From Tenebrio molitor (lineage: Eukaryota > Arthropoda > Insecta > Coleoptera > Tenebrionidae): a DNA stretch of 64,000 nt. The notes under the pieces are model-generated. The model did not search any database. It was not told the DNA's origin and worked only from the letters and a program-made list of their open reading frames with translations. The stretch covers positions 10,974,001-11,038,000 of the forward strand of contig NC_091052.1 of assembly GCF_963966145.1 (NCBI RefSeq). The letters are read 5' to 3'. The translations under genes were made by a program, and so were the position numbers. This document shows, one piece after another, positions 32,806-49,500 of this stretch (the stretch's first letter is position 1; each line of letters starts with the position of its first letter).

Positions 32806-33249
32806 ATGGTCTCGTCAAATCGTGGTTATCCAGACCCAGACAAGCCCACGGAAGACCTGTCTCCCAACAACGAAATAATTGTGACGACAGATACGGATAC
32901 AGATGACGAAGACAACACTTACAATGACTATCAACCATTACCAACAAACGAGCTGGTAGAAGACGATGAAGAATCAACCAGTGATAGTGACGAAGGTGCC
33001 GTGGCCAATATTGACACATTGCCGCCCATTACGACAATGGAAGATAGTTTGGTGAAAGAAGTTTGGACAGAACCTGCCCCCAAAGCAGTTGATATAGTGA
33101 TGGATAATAATAAAGTTGATGAAGTGAAGCAAGCTATGCTTAATTTTACATTACCGCCGAGCTCGATTCCAGAATGGGCAAACGCTATTCCGGAAGAACA
33201 GTGGAAGCAACAGTTGATTAGTAGATTGCAACATATGCAGAAAAAATAA
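32806..33249 (+). CDS. Mea1: MEA1 (male-enhanced antigen 1) homolog
   Basis: Small acidic protein of 147 aa, unspliced. The function of the family is poorly known; mammalian MEA1 is linked to spermatogenesis. The N-terminal half is Asp/Glu/Thr-rich and contains YQPL, as in human MEA1. The conserved C-terminal block DEVKQAMLNFTLPPSSIPEW then AIPEEQW aligns with human VELVKRTMAGVSLP...PAWAREISDAQW. The frame is open upstream to 32734, but the ATG at 32806 is preferred because the extra 24 residues show no conservation or sense. It lies 362 bp upstream of TTC7 on the same strand. Confidence 0.88.
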   Translation: MVSSNRGYPDPDKPTEDLSPNNEIIVTTDTDTDDEDNTYNDYQPLPTNELVEDDEESTSDSDEGAVANIDTLPPITTMEDSLVKEVWTEPAPKAVDIVMDNNKVDEVKQAMLNFTLPPSSIPEWANAIPEEQWKQQLISRLQHMQKK

Positions 33250-33611
33250 TATTTATTTAGTAAAAAAAAAGAATCAAGGCTAGCTGTATATAATTAGTGG
33301 CAAGTGTTCTGATAGAAACGGGCTAAATATTTATAATTTATACATAGTCATAAGTATTTTACGAAATGTGCGCTGTCGCGAATTTTTTAGCTTGATGATT
33401 TGACATCGAAAATAAATTTAAAAAGTTAAATAACCGATTGAGTTGACCTTTTCTCGATAACCTGGCTTTTAAATCCTCATTACGTTGTGATTGGTTGTTT
33501 GTCAAGGTTAACCTGCAAGAACAAATATACACATGACATATGTAGGTTATGTTGTGACAAGCGTAATTTATAGTTTATTTTTGTATTATTTATAAAAACT
33601 ACCCTTTAAAA
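33250..33611. other. Short intergenic region Mea1 to TTC7
   Basis: 362 bp with the Mea1 3' UTR and the TTC7 promoter. An AATAAA lies near 33411. Nothing else seen. Confidence 0.5.
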
Positions 33612-36600
33612 ATGACAAGTAGAAACAAAACTCCCACATCTCGAATCGAAGTTGATATTGAAAAGAGCAGAGAAGAATCGAACTGGTTGAAGGTTATAGA
33701 ATTGGCAGAGCAACTGAAAGAAAAATCGCCCGAATTTGGTAAAGTAGAAGCGAAATTTCAGTTTACGTGATAAAAATGTGATTTGCAGTGTGTCTGTCAG
33801 ACTTTCTGATAGGAGAAGGCAAACTAGAAAATTATCTAGAGGAATGGCCACCAATCGACGCAAACATGGATCGGGCCAAAATTGGACTCATAGATGCTAA
33901 AAGATACTTAAATTTGGTCATCAATGATGCAGGGATCAAGGTACAGTATTTTAAAAGTTCCTATAAGAAATGAGCCAGACTTTAATCCTTTCTTTTGTTT
34001 TGATTTTATGTAACAATACATTTTGTTGTTTTTGTCACAGCTGAAAATTGTGTTAAGGTATTTGTTTGAAGGAAAATAAACAGATTGGGCATGATTTTGA
34101 CGATTTTTTTTCTAACATGGCACTTTACAAATGGTTATGTAAATAAAATGTTATAGAGTTTAACATGAGAATTGTTTTTTCTTAATTGTTAAATAATCTT
34201 TATAAGAATTGTAAAAAAAAATTTCAAATTGATGTTTTTTTTCAGGCGGGCGTTGCGATGGATGCACATCTTCTCCTTGGAAAACTGCACTATGCATGCG
34301 GCCAATATTCCATAGGAATCAAACATTTCAAATCTGCAGAACTCCACAACTTATCCCAGAAAAAATTGCCTTTGTATGTTACCCCCTCAATTCCACCACA
34401 CCCATTCATACTGATAGTTTTGCAGACGTAGCTTACGAATAGTCGCCGAATCGTATGCCGTCAACGGCTTGTGCCTCCAAAAAGACGTATCAGCGACGAG
34501 CAAATTCAAAAAGGCCGAAAAAGAAGAAGAAATGACGAAATGTTTCGGTCTAGCGGCAGATCTAAGCTTACTTTACATGCAGAAATTAGAAGAGGAACTC
34601 ACGGGAACAACCACAAACACCGGGACTCACTCACCCCAACCCCCTGCCGCTCATAAATCACTGGGCGTCATTTTGGAACAAGCATTGCAGGAAGGACCGG
34701 CGCTGCTCCTTCACCGGGGAAAGCCAGACGAGGCCCTCGAACGATACAGAGCGTCACTTTCAGCCGTCGAAACACAAGGAGCCAACGCCATTCGCTTGAA
34801 GTTCATGTGTCAAGTTGCCGAGTTGATTCTTCAAGGTTTAGTCGGCGAAAAGTACAAAGCTCCCGCGAGCTCTCCACCAAAAATCACCAACTGGAAACCT
34901 AAATATTATGCTTCCTTGAATCAAGTAAACAAAAGTGCACTTGTTATACTCATTTTTAAATTCTAACTGTTACAGTTCGTTCCAAGGAACGAATGTGAAG
35001 AGACGATTTTATTACTGCTGATAGCAGAATCGATGGCCGTACGTAACGCCGTTTTGTCCCAATCTCCAGAGTTTAAGGAAGTCAGACTTAGCGCTTATCA
35101 AGACGCAACCATGGTGTATGACTTGTTAGCTGTAGCGACAGTGCGGTGGGGACAAGTCACATTATTGCAAGAAGTAAATTTTCAAAAATTGACATTCGAG
35201 GAAGATCGTGGTGTGCTCTGGTTTTTAGAAACGTCAAAAGTGACATTTATGTCAATGTCGTCTTGATCAGAGCACACTTAGATCTCAGATTAACGGCCGT
35301 ATTCACCAACGCCAGTTAACGTTAACTGTAGGTTAAAATACTTCGTTACTTTAGTTACCTATTGTTATAACAATGTTTTCGTATATTTTAACCTACAGTT
35401 AACTTTAACTAGCGTTGGTGAATATGGGCCTAAATGGTTGTTTTGTAGTCTTTGGAACGGTCCATGAAATTTTCGTTTGAGGAATTACACTTGTGGAAAC
35501 AACACGGCCTTAGTCTTCTGTCGACAGGTCAATACGTTCACGCTCTGGCCGTTTTGAAAGAAGTGATTCGATTAGAACCAAACAACGCTAGTAACTGTTT
35601 GCTGGTTGCGAAACTATGTTACGAACACCTCAATTTAGCGGTCGACGGAACGAATTTCAGCATTGAAGCGAAGAAAAAAGACCAACAAAACAATTCCGGA
35701 TTGTTGGGAAGATGTTATCTTTACATCGGCATCGGTTACCACCTCCAAGCGGAGGCGTGTCTACTTAAAAAAGACAAAGAAGATCTCATGAGTCGCGCCC
35801 TCGAGAATTTTAAAAACGCCGTCGACGTCGAACCAAACGACCACTTATGTCACTATTACCTGGGCCTTCAATTGGCAGTACTGGGACAGATCAGCGAGGC
35901 TCAGAACCACGTCAGGATATCGCTGGATCTTCGCGCGGAAAACTCGTCAACTTTACATTTACTCGTTTTACTGTTGACGGCCGAGAGGGAACACAAGAAT
36001 GCTCTCGCGATCGTAGAAAACGCGCTCGAGGAGTACCCCGACTGTCTCAATCTGATGTACGTGAAGGCGCACCTCGAACTACACGAAGATGGTGGCGAGA
36101 GGGCGCTCATAACAGCCAAACAAATGCTCGAGTTATGGAAGAACCTGTACGAAGGACAGACCAATTCGGATGTGCCAGAATGTGATAGAAAAAGCGACAC
36201 ACGTTCAGTCTTCCAATTGTACACGTCTGAAATGTCCGATCGGGACTCAAGTGAGTGCAGTAAAGAGTATTAGAGTCGGTTGGCAGTTGGAAGTTAGGTT
36301 CTTTGCAGCTCCACAACACGGCGGCGTCCCGGGTGGAACAAGCTTTGAGCGAAGTGGCGAGTTCGTTGAGCAGTTTTAGTCCGAGGCCGGGACCGCAGAG
36401 GGCGTGGTTGCTGCAAGTGGAGGTGTGGTTGCTGTTGGCCGAATTGTACCTAGCGATGGACCAGCCTGCTGACGTGCAGCAGTGCATACAAGAAGCCACT
36501 CAGATTTATCCGCTCAGTCACCACATAATGCACATGGTTTGTGGCGTAGCTGTCGATGCACAAAATCTAGTAATGTTTTTGCAGAAAGGGCTGTTGCATA

Positions 36601-36969
36601 TGCACAAACAGGAGTGGCCAGAGGCCAAACTGTGCTTCCAAAATGCCGTAGCGATTAACCCCCAACATGTCAAGTCCCTGCAAGAGTTGGGTCTGGTGTA
36701 CCACTACCTAGGTTTGCAAGGTCTCGCCGAAACGACGTTCCGTGAAGCGGCCAAGATCGACCCAAAAAATCACATCACATGGTAATTTTCTTGTTTGTCT
36801 GGATCAAGCTGAGACACAGTTTGCTGAATGTTTCAGGTACAACTTGGGCAAAGTTTTAGAAGCGTTGGGAGAATACGAGAAGGCGAGCAGCGCTATGGCG
36901 ACCGCCTTAATGGAAGAGAAAAATAATCCGATACTTCCCTTCAGTTCAGTTCCTCTTTGTTTTGAATGA
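33612..36969 (+). CDS. TTC7: Tetratricopeptide repeat protein 7 (TTC7)
   Basis: Scaffold of the PI4KIIIalpha complex: with EFR3 and FAM126/hyccin it places the kinase at the plasma membrane to make PI4P. Exons: 33612-33738, 33789-33940, 34246-34373, 34426-34924, 34976-35173, 35449-36250, 36298-36536, 36585-36781, 36837-36969, giving 824 aa (human TTC7B about 843). The N-terminus SRIEVDIEKSREESNW, the central EALERYRASL and the run SVFQLYTSEMSDRDS followed by AASRVEQALSEVASSL are diagnostic. TPR units fill the second half (e.g. AVDVEPNDHLCHYYLGLQLA, KSLQELGLVYHYLGLQGLAE). The acceptor of exon 7 is the GTTAG at 36293-36297, not the nearby TTTGCAG, because only this keeps the frame. Intron 36537-36584 is 48 nt and open in frame. 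Intron 35174-35448 contains a hairpin MITE. Confidence 0.95.
35295..35430. mobile_element. 136-bp hairpin MITE in TTC7 intron
   Basis: Two arms of about 46 bp, left starting GGCCGTATTCACCAACGCCA and right ending as its inverted copy, match with only a few differences and a one-base gap. The loop is about 45 bp. It would form a long hairpin and fills half of the intron. No coding content. Confidence 0.85.
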
Positions 36970-39749
36970 TGCTGCAGGTGTTTTTATTAATTTGTTGAGT
37001 CAATAGATGAATTTATTGTTATTTTATTGTTACGTAACTGATGGTGATTGTACTTAACTGTGTTATAGAAAAATTAATTTGTACAATTAGTGTTGTTGAT
37101 GTTTGTGTATGTAACGAATCATTTGATGTGATAGCCGTTCTTAAATATACAGTAAGTGGGGGGCGGGGTTAGAATTAACGTGTTTAAACGACATTCGCAA
37201 AATCGAGAGAGGTCGAGACGATTTGACAGACCGGTCAAAAAATTGATAAAAATTTTGAAATGTCGTTTAGACCGAGTACCTAATTAGAGGCAGCGGTAAT
37301 TGTTAACAGAAGCGCCTAAATAGTGAAATTGTAAAATAAAACAGTTTTGGCACCCACGCCGTTATACTTTTAACTGTGAACTGTCAATATGTAAAATGTT
37401 CTTAACTCATCCAGCCGGTATAAACTGATGAAAGATATTATATAATATATTAATGAATAACATTGTTCAACACGTTAATTATATATATTTTTTTTTATTT
37501 ACTTTTTGTTCATTTTCAGTTTTATTACCCTTTATCTGCCCTTTATTATTTTATTGAATCGGTGGATTAGTTCCCGATACTGCATTCCCATTGGATAAAC
37601 GTGGCTGTAGCTCTTACAGAGATGAACCAATGAAATAAGAGTTTGTGAATATTATCAAGATATTATACATAAACCATAGATTATAAATGTAGACGAAAGC
37701 AGTGACCAAAGGCAATCACTTTTTCGATCTCTATCCAGGTTTTTCCGAATTTTAACCTGTTCAAAGTAGATAATTCTGACAAAGCTGCAGATAACTTATC
37801 AGCTTAAAAATTCTCAGAATTTCCTTGGATATTACAAATTTTCAAATGTGAAATTTGGGATTGGTATTTCAGCACAAGGAAAAATATCTCAATTCAGTTT
37901 TATTTTGTGGACAGACTCTATCGACGAGTAAACATCCCATAAACCTTCAATGCATTATGCAAAGATTGTTAATAGTTTAATGTTTTAACCTTGATAAATT
38001 TTTTTAAGTGTACAATAAAAATATACGCAAGAAAATAAAACTGTTTTCGATATTTTTAGGAATTTATTAAGTGGAAACACTTAGAGAAATTGTTGCGAAA
38101 TCGTCGGTGGCGAGCCTTCAAAGATACCTACCTATTCATTTCGGTTTTTTTTTATCAAATGTGATTAGTAAATGATGTACGGTTGAGCACCACAATATGT
38201 CATTGATGTGATAAACTTCACGTAGATGCTTTACATTTTTATGTAAAATTTGTAAACTTTGCGATACTATTTTCTTGTATTAACTCGTCTTGCTTCAAAG
38301 TTTCAATATTACCACCTCATTCACAAATCCCCCTGGGTTGACATATTTTCTTTCAATTTCAATTAAAGTCGTTTGATAATAAATTTGATGGACTACTTTC
38401 ACGTGATATCGTAATCTTTTTGATCGGTATGCGTTAAAATTTTATTAAAGTTATAAATTTATTCGATGTAATAAATCTGATTCACTATAGCAACAAGTTC
38501 ATAAAAAATACAAATTTAGGGGACGTAATTTACATAAAACCATAACAGCACTTTCCGCGCTCACTAAATACCCGCCCATTATCACTAACAATTATTTATT
38601 TGTTGAACAAATAAATACGGATGACAGGTAAACAAAGAATTAAATTTAACTTGGTCTAGTGTGTCAGAGTATGATTAAATTAAATTTAAAAAATATGCGT
38701 CACTTTGCATTCGGTAGTGCAAATGACTCACGTTAGTAATAGTCATAGTTTTGTTGTTCTTTCCAGGACTTGGAACACATTTATAAAAATAATTTGATGG
38801 AAAATGGCAAAAAAATTACATTATTTTGACATCGCTGCGTTAAAAATTACACCAAATAACACAGCCTACTTGAATTCCAAAGTGACGTTTCCAGACGAAA
38901 ACCTAAAGTAGAAAATTTTCACGATTTCTAATAAAAAATAAAGAAAAAGATTTTGTGCTGATTTCAAAGAGCGAAGAGTAAAGAACACAACACTCAAAGT
39001 GTAAAAACAAAAAAATGGAGAAACAGTCTGGAATCCAATTTGTTTCTGGCTCTTATAATGACATTTTTTTTTAATTTATTGCTAGACACGCCCACGTTAT
39101 TACTGCCGTAAATTGCCCTCCAACATTCGCACACCAATAACAGAAGTTCTACTTTTTTGAATCCAGCCATCCTTGGGACCTGGCGCTACCGCCAGTACTT
39201 TACTACCGCCACTCCTGCAGCGCCCTCTACTACAACTTGCAGTCAAATTTCAAGACTTTTACAATAAAAAAGATTCCAAAAAAACTCCAGTTGAAAGAAT
39301 TTTTTGAAACGAATCCTTGTACCTATCGTCTTTAAATTTTTGTATAATTTTGACATTCGTTTCACATCCGTACAGAATACGTCACGTAAAAAATTCTTCA
39401 TTTGTGTGTCAAAATTATGCCGAATTATTAAATTTTTCAGTTTGACAGTTGACCTGACCTAATAAAAAATGGTTGCCAACTCTTTAACAGAAATTTAGTT
39501 TAAAATTGAGTAATAAAGTAAACGTATTTTTCTAAGAAATTTGTGTTTTTTCAGTACGAAGTAATCAAAATCTCTACACACTTTAGTATATTATTCAAGC
39601 AATATGGTGATGAATCTGCGGTACAACTTATTATAATAAAATGTTACTCCTATTTATTTTGGTTGTAAATTGTATCTTTTTTCATGAGCGCCGCAAAATA
39701 AAAAGTAAATTTATCGGCGGACGCAAAACCGTTGAACATTTCATCGGCG
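36970..39749. other. AT-rich intergenic region TTC7 to calmodulin
   Basis: 2.8 kb of AT-rich DNA after the TTC7 stop. The first part is TTC7 3' UTR. I see no exon, RNA gene or clear inverted-repeat element. Confidence 0.5.
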
Positions 39750-40527
39750 ATTTATGACAGACAGAAGCAGTTACCGCCTCTTAACATCGGCCTCCTGATG
39801 GCTCGCACCGCCTCCGGCCGCCGATCCCGTCGATGCAGCGCGTCGTGACGCGCCGCACCCGGCATCACACCAACCCCCGAACGTCCGCATGCAGACTGTT
39901 GCATCGCGGCCGGCAAGATCGGGGGCGGTTCCGCGGCAGTTCTTGCGGCTCCTCCGGTTCCAGGCGTCGCAGGTCTGCCGCACCCGACGCTCCGGACGCG
40001 ACGCATCACGCCGTTACTTCAACCGCGTGCGAAAGGCCGTCCGTCCGCCGTTGACGCATTGCAGGTACATCTGGACCAATGGGAGCGCTCCTCCGTACGA
40101 ATGTACGTTGTAAACAAGCCGCGCCCGACATTCAAACGTGGCGATCGCTCCGCACCGAAGTCTAGTACCGCGCCAGGGCGCCCCGCCGGGGCCGCATTTT
40201 GAAAATGGAGAGCGTCGCCGTGGCCCCGGACGCGTCGCCGCCGCCGTCCGGCCCCTGCGGGGGCCTGCGGCGCGGATTCGACGAGTGTGGGGCGCGCCGG
40301 GGCGTAGGAATATTTACTCGTTTATGTCGTAGCCGCACTATTGCGCTTTGGCGGTAGTGGTTTCGCAGCGGCGCCTCTTAGCCCCTCTACCCGCCGTTCC
40401 TAAACAAAACGAGAAAAGACACAGACGCAGACAGTTGGCTGGTGCACCTTGACGTGAAAAGTTGTGAAGTGAGCCCGTTTACAGTCTGATTATTGTTTAG
40501 TGTGCCCTTTGTACCGTAAATACCGAA
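39750..40527 (+). promoter_or_regulatory. GC/CpG-rich promoter and 5' UTR of calmodulin
   Basis: Base composition changes sharply from AT-rich to GC-rich with many CpG pairs over about 39770-40380, ending just before the calmodulin start codon at 40528. Several short frames here on both strands are composition artefacts. In a genome that is otherwise AT-rich this island most likely marks the calmodulin promoter and 5' UTR. Confidence 0.6.
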
Positions 40528-43940
<3,413 letters not shown>

Positions 43941-44382
43941 AGAGTAGAACTGTTTGCATTTCAGCTTTCCATTGTTTCATCCCGGCCCATTATCTACAAT
44001 TTCAACATCTTGAACTTTTTGCTTGGCTGCCGGGCCACTAAAGTGAAAAACTTAATCGTTACTTTATTATTTACAAGACAACTTTAATTAATAATAAATA
44101 TTTATAAATTAATATAATTGTGTAAATTTTTGTAATATATTTGTTTGGAAGGTGCAACACCAAGCATCCTCTATACTGTTTCAACTTCTGTGCTACATGT
44201 CTAGTTGAGTCGTTCTCGTTATTCACAAAGTATGAAATTGTACTTATTAAGTCGTTCTTTCGGTGTTAGTTTAGGGGATACACAGACTTAGAATACACTC
44301 AGAGTTTCATGTTTCATACTTTGTGATCCAAACATACATCTGTGCACTTAACTATAGAATGTATCCCCTTGTTTTTATTACA

Positions 44383-44708
44383 AATAAATACATTGGTTCA
44401 GTTCCATCATCCATCATAATATCCTGTATTGTAGGTTTTACATTTAATAGTTAGTATTTTCCAGTGTATAACCAAATAGTCACTCTTCGTCAGCCTCGTC
44501 ATTTTTTATTGACCTGTTTATTTATTTTTATTTATAGGTAAGACAACTATCATCGGTTACAATGTGAAATTATTAGATGTTTAAATTTGAAATAAATGTG
44601 ACTAAAAATTATTTATCTAGTGATTGATTGTTTATCACCCGTTTTAGTATAATATTGCTACAGTTATTACAATTTTTTATGTTATATTTTTCCTTATTTT
44701 GAAATAAA
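44383..44708 (+). terminator. Three calmodulin poly(A) signals
   Basis: AATAAA hexamers at 44383-44388, 44591-44596 and 44703-44708 follow the calmodulin stop by about 440, 650 and 760 nt. Alternative 3' ends are expected by analogy with other animal calmodulin genes; which are used cannot be told from sequence. Confidence 0.5.
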
Positions 44709-46568
44709 CATTTTAAAGCGATTTTCTGTTTTTACCACCAACCGCACGGTTTTTTTACAATTTGTACGCAAAAACTCGCAAAACCATTTAATCCAAACGA
44801 GAACCATATATGCACTAGAGACCAAACACTCACTAGACCAATTTCAGTAAACTGCACTTTTAACGGAGAGAAAAAGAGGTCAAAAGAAAACCTCGCTATA
44901 CCAGGCTCGACATGAATCTGTCAAAATAGTACCAAAAACCTTCACCCACACCCAAATTCGTACTATACTCAACTGGAATATCGAACTCCACTTTGCATAA
45001 ATTAGTTTTATTTAGCATAAATTAGGTTCCCATATTATGCTAATATAATCTTGATTGATTCCAATTCTCAGAAATCACGGTGGTAGTTCACGGCAAACAA
45101 TAATTTTCATGGATCACATTCGTATTTGATTATGTTTAATTGCTCAAAACCATAAATATTTCTTGCACTATGGCGTGCTACCACTAAAAAAATCTGAATG
45201 CGATTAAATTATCCAATTATTCCTACGCAAATCTAATGAGACATCCTGCAATAACAACGCCGTCATTGATCCATCCTGTAAATTTTGCACATAAAGAGTC
45301 TCAAGTAGGCATTGCACAACTGTCTTCGAAATGTCAAACTGACATTATTTTCTTATAAATGTCACAAGAAAATACAACTCTCTTTATTGAAGCAAAATAA
45401 AAGCACGCAAACTGATGATACAAAATTGTTCAATAATTTCAATTTATGATTCCAGAGTGACGTTGAAATTATGTACTTAAAATATTATATCAGCGGTGAC
45501 TGTTCAGAGGACGAACATATCTCTCGTCAACTGTAAAAACACAAATTTACAAGAATCAGAGTGCATTTGCACGCTCAGGACATTTGAAGAGTTTGCTTTA
45601 TTTTTGAGGGATATGCTCCACAAAGTGTCACATCTTCGGCTCCCTTCCAAGATGATTGCGACCCCAGAGAGGGTCAAACTCTTTTGAGCTTAAATGATGC
45701 AGTTTAAGAGTTGAAATACGAAAATCTACGAATTCATTCTTCGCCTGTCTTGCTAGGCACGTCACATTTGAGAGATGTAAATAAAAACGTGGAAAAATTG
45801 TTACGACCTCTTCGGTCGTTGAAAACAGGAGAAACAGGAATTCGCAAAAAAATTAGTTGGGGTAAAATTCCGAATTGTCCAATTGATTCAGGTCAGTAGC
45901 GCCATCAGTTTCGGGTCATCAGGTGCGCCACTGTGTCCGTCTCAGCAGCACCACTGACCTACCTTGTCCGCTCCGCATGTGTGACTAATATTTCCGCGCA
46001 CCTTTTATAAATAGATGGATTCGTCCGAGTCGCTTCGCCGGACGAAAACTCTTCGGCCACAGAACACCGTCGGTAGCGTCGCGACGCCGTGACCGTGGAT
46101 GAGAGAGCGCTATTAATAGTGTATATGGTGTCGCCAATTACGTTCTCTTATGCTAATTGAAGGCGCAACGACTGATTTACCTTAATGAGGCCTTTATCGC
46201 ACAACTCACGCTCTGCTGTCACCCAGAATCAATTTGCCAAGAAGGTAATATCGATTGATGATTTCATTCGTTTCATTTTAATGCCGCTTTCACCTTGATG
46301 GCCGGACCACATCAACATCATTGCGCCTGTCTAGTAAACCGTACGTCAAAAGTGCCACAATTATCAAATTTACAAGAGTAACGTGGACGTTGCTCCACCA
46401 AACCGAAAATCTGCCAGATTCGCTTTTGGAAACTGGCGAAAAATTTTTCTACCGACACCGTTCACGGATTCATGGAGTTGGGACGATGTTCTCGCGATAA
46501 AATTTCGCCGATTGCTTTTTGTTGATGTTTATCGGCTGGAAAAAAAAATCTCTTCTTGTGCTTACAGG
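44709..46568. other. Intergenic region downstream of calmodulin
   Basis: Mostly AT-rich up to about 45880, then of mixed composition. TATAAATAG at 46006-46014 is a good TATA-box match and could drive a 5' UTR exon of the gene starting at 46588, whose first coding exon begins after a TTACAG acceptor at 46563-46568. Frames at 45496-45899 show no recognisable features. Confidence 0.4.
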
Positions 46569-46587
46569 GTGGTCTAAAACCGTCGCC

Positions 46588-49500
46588 ATGAATTTGATGT
46601 TCAGGAAGAACTTTCGGGAGCAGAAATGCGGCGTTGCGAGCAAAACGGCGAAAGCTTGTGCCAACAGACACGCCAGCAAGAGGTCCAGTCGCGAACAAGG
46701 ATACACACCGATAGAGGAACACCACTACAGGACCCATCTCTTTTTCAGTCCTCCGCGATGCAGCTACGCTCAAGCGGCCGAAGAGATAGACGGTATGTTA
46801 ATTTGTCTTTTGCCTCACGACAAAATATTGGTTTTGGTGCCTCCTGATGATGGCACGAAAACACTGCAGTGCGTGGTTTTAATGTTTTGATGTGTCTTTC
46901 GCAGGGACCCCCACAGGTAATGTGAAGAAAGTGCAGTTTTGTTTTATCAGGTCAGATCGGGCTGCTTTGCCGAGTTTAGTAAAGAAATAGATCTAATTCA
47001 TATTAAAATTGTGCTTTATCGATTGGGCGCATTAGGCGTTTCGTTAGAAGTAAATAGTAGCTTGGTCTCTAATAACAGGAATGGTGATGGCAGTGTTAAT
47101 AGCAACTTCTTTCAGCTTGGCCGTGAAAAGTCGACGGTTTGAATGCACGTCACAAATTTTACATACTTGATATGATGATTTCAATAAAAAAAAAGCTCAG
47201 CCAGTCTAGCCAGAAAATATTACTCATTTCTAAATTCCACTAATGACGTAACAATACCAAAAAATAGAACAATATATTTTACTTTACTTCAGAATTCACT
47301 GTTCTAATCAAACTGGATGGGTGTTTCAATAATAATGAGTACGTAGGATATGACGAGAAGTATTTTCAAATTTTTTTCCTTCCAAATTTTCGCTCAAGAC
47401 CCACTTCGTGAATTTTTACAACACAAAAATAAAAATATTCATAGAACGTAACAGATTAAGATTATTAACGTAAAAATCAATAACCGTTTGCATTTATGAT
47501 GATTTATTGGTGCTACAACAGATCTAGTTTGACTAGAGAAAATATTGAAATATTGAAATTTTTTAGTAAAAAATTTGAAAAAATCTGTTGTAATGTTATT
47601 TATTACAATTGTTAAAAAAATTTGAATATAAAAATGTTCAATTTAAACGGCGAATTTTGTTTTCGCTTTGAAAATAAAAAAATAATAATAATATCTAATA
47701 CAAGGTATCAAAAAGAACTGTTTGAGTTGGTAATACTGAATTTTATTTTTAAATGGTACAACTGGAGTAACTTTCGCTTACTGACGACATGATACTGACA
47801 GCAGTATCATTGACATTTCAAATTAAAGCGCTGGATGTTTCAAATTAAAAAAAGAAAAGTTTTTTATTTTTAGAGCAAAATGGGGGACACTTGGTGCATT
47901 TCCTTTAGTTAAGTAATTGTTACTCTTATCATAACCTACCATCATCTGATACCCTGCCGTGTTGCAAATAGCCTAATAAAAAAATGTTCTTAATCGTACT
48001 GCCAACTCAAACAGTCCTTGATCATTTGTAGCTATAGGTACTATTAATAATAATAATTGTTCTCTTTAAAAAAAATGTTTACGGAGTAGTATGTTACAGA
48101 AAATGTCCTAAAAGTAACAAAATTCGAAATGAAAGGTTACAGTGAACGTTTGAAGAATTAAGATTGTGGCGAGATGTGGCCGTTGCAAAATTTGAAATTT
48201 CGATTCGCGCTGGTCAGTTTTGAGCCGATCAGTTGACATCTTATTTTTAAATCTGAAGTGCGGGAGCGTAAGCCTATTTATAATGAAACACGCGAGGAAT
48301 GTAAACAGAGACATTTTGACACGGCATTGTTCTTCTTTTGGCTTAGTAGGGAATTGAAGGTGAAACAATAGCCATTGGAGCGGGTTCAAGAGGTGAGAGA
48401 AGTGTGTTCGTGGTTTTGCGCCCCTCGGTCCGAAAGAATAGAATTACCGACGCGAAATGACGGAAGTTTAGGTTATCTGCCACGTTGATAGAGAAAAAAA
48501 TATGTGGAGAGTCCTTGAACGTCTGAAAGAGTGTGTTGGCAGCAGCTGCAGGTGAATTGAATCAGTAGCTTCTCTATTTTCTGCAATAGGCGAGCTTCGT
48601 ACACATATTGACACGCGTATTAGTTGGCGAGTGTTTATGTGGTTCAGGGTCCATTTTTAGAAGTAAGCCAATCGAACTCCCAACATTAGTAAGTTTATTG
48701 ATATCAAACGTGACAAACATCCCCCACACAATACCCGATTCGCATAAAGTCAAATCCGGTGGAAAGCCGAAGAGACAGAACGTGCAGTCGACGTTTTGTG
48801 CAGTGACGTTGATGATTTTTCTTCGTTCGTAGGTACGGGAATAATTGTGCAAAAATAAAAATCCACCGTGAGAACGAAAATATCTCGAAGACACTCTTCA
48901 TTTAAATTTAGGCGACAGCGCGAGCGCTAAATTAGCGTCGCGAAGAGCTCTTGAAAAAATCAACTGGAAACGTCACACAAATCAAAAATCTCATTCGGAC
49001 CGTTCAAATTTTAATTAGTGACGTCAAAGTGCGCCCGCCCAAATTCAGAACGTTTCGCTGTCGAGTAATTAATTCATCCATCTTTTCCACGTTTTTCCGC
49101 TCCCACACGCGCCGCCCCCGAAAATTGGATCACGAGTTGCCGTCGTCGTTTGCTCGTGGTGGTACATTTCCTGGTAACAATCCTTGTGGAATTTTTATTA
49201 AGGACAACTGACACATAAGGGAGTAGATTTGAGCCGAGCGGCTCGAGGGAAATGTCTTCTTTTCGCCTTTATTTCTTGCACTGTGACCGCAATTACCATA
49301 AAAAAGAAACTGTTTTCATTTTTTGTACACTTGGCGCGGAATTTTGGCTTGCGCACGGTTCGCATCGCTACAAAATAAATTCTCCTGCTCTGCGATTAAA
49401 ATATTCAAACGGGAAAGTACCGCAACGTACAGGGTGGAAACTAAAAATATTACTCTGCACTGAGACAACTGCATTTCAAATTGAAAAGAAATTAAAATTA

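Noticed and set aside
36304..36310. TTTGCAG acceptor in TTC7 exon 7
   Set aside because: It would break the frame after the phase-1 donor at 36250; the GTTAG acceptor ending at 36297 keeps the frame and the conserved SSLQ...AASRVEQAL join.
39752..40332. Cluster of 60-85 codon frames on both strands in the GC-rich region
   Set aside because: GC-rich DNA lacks stop codons; the frames overlap on opposite strands, are Arg/Pro-rich and have no homology signs. Treated as promoter/5' UTR.
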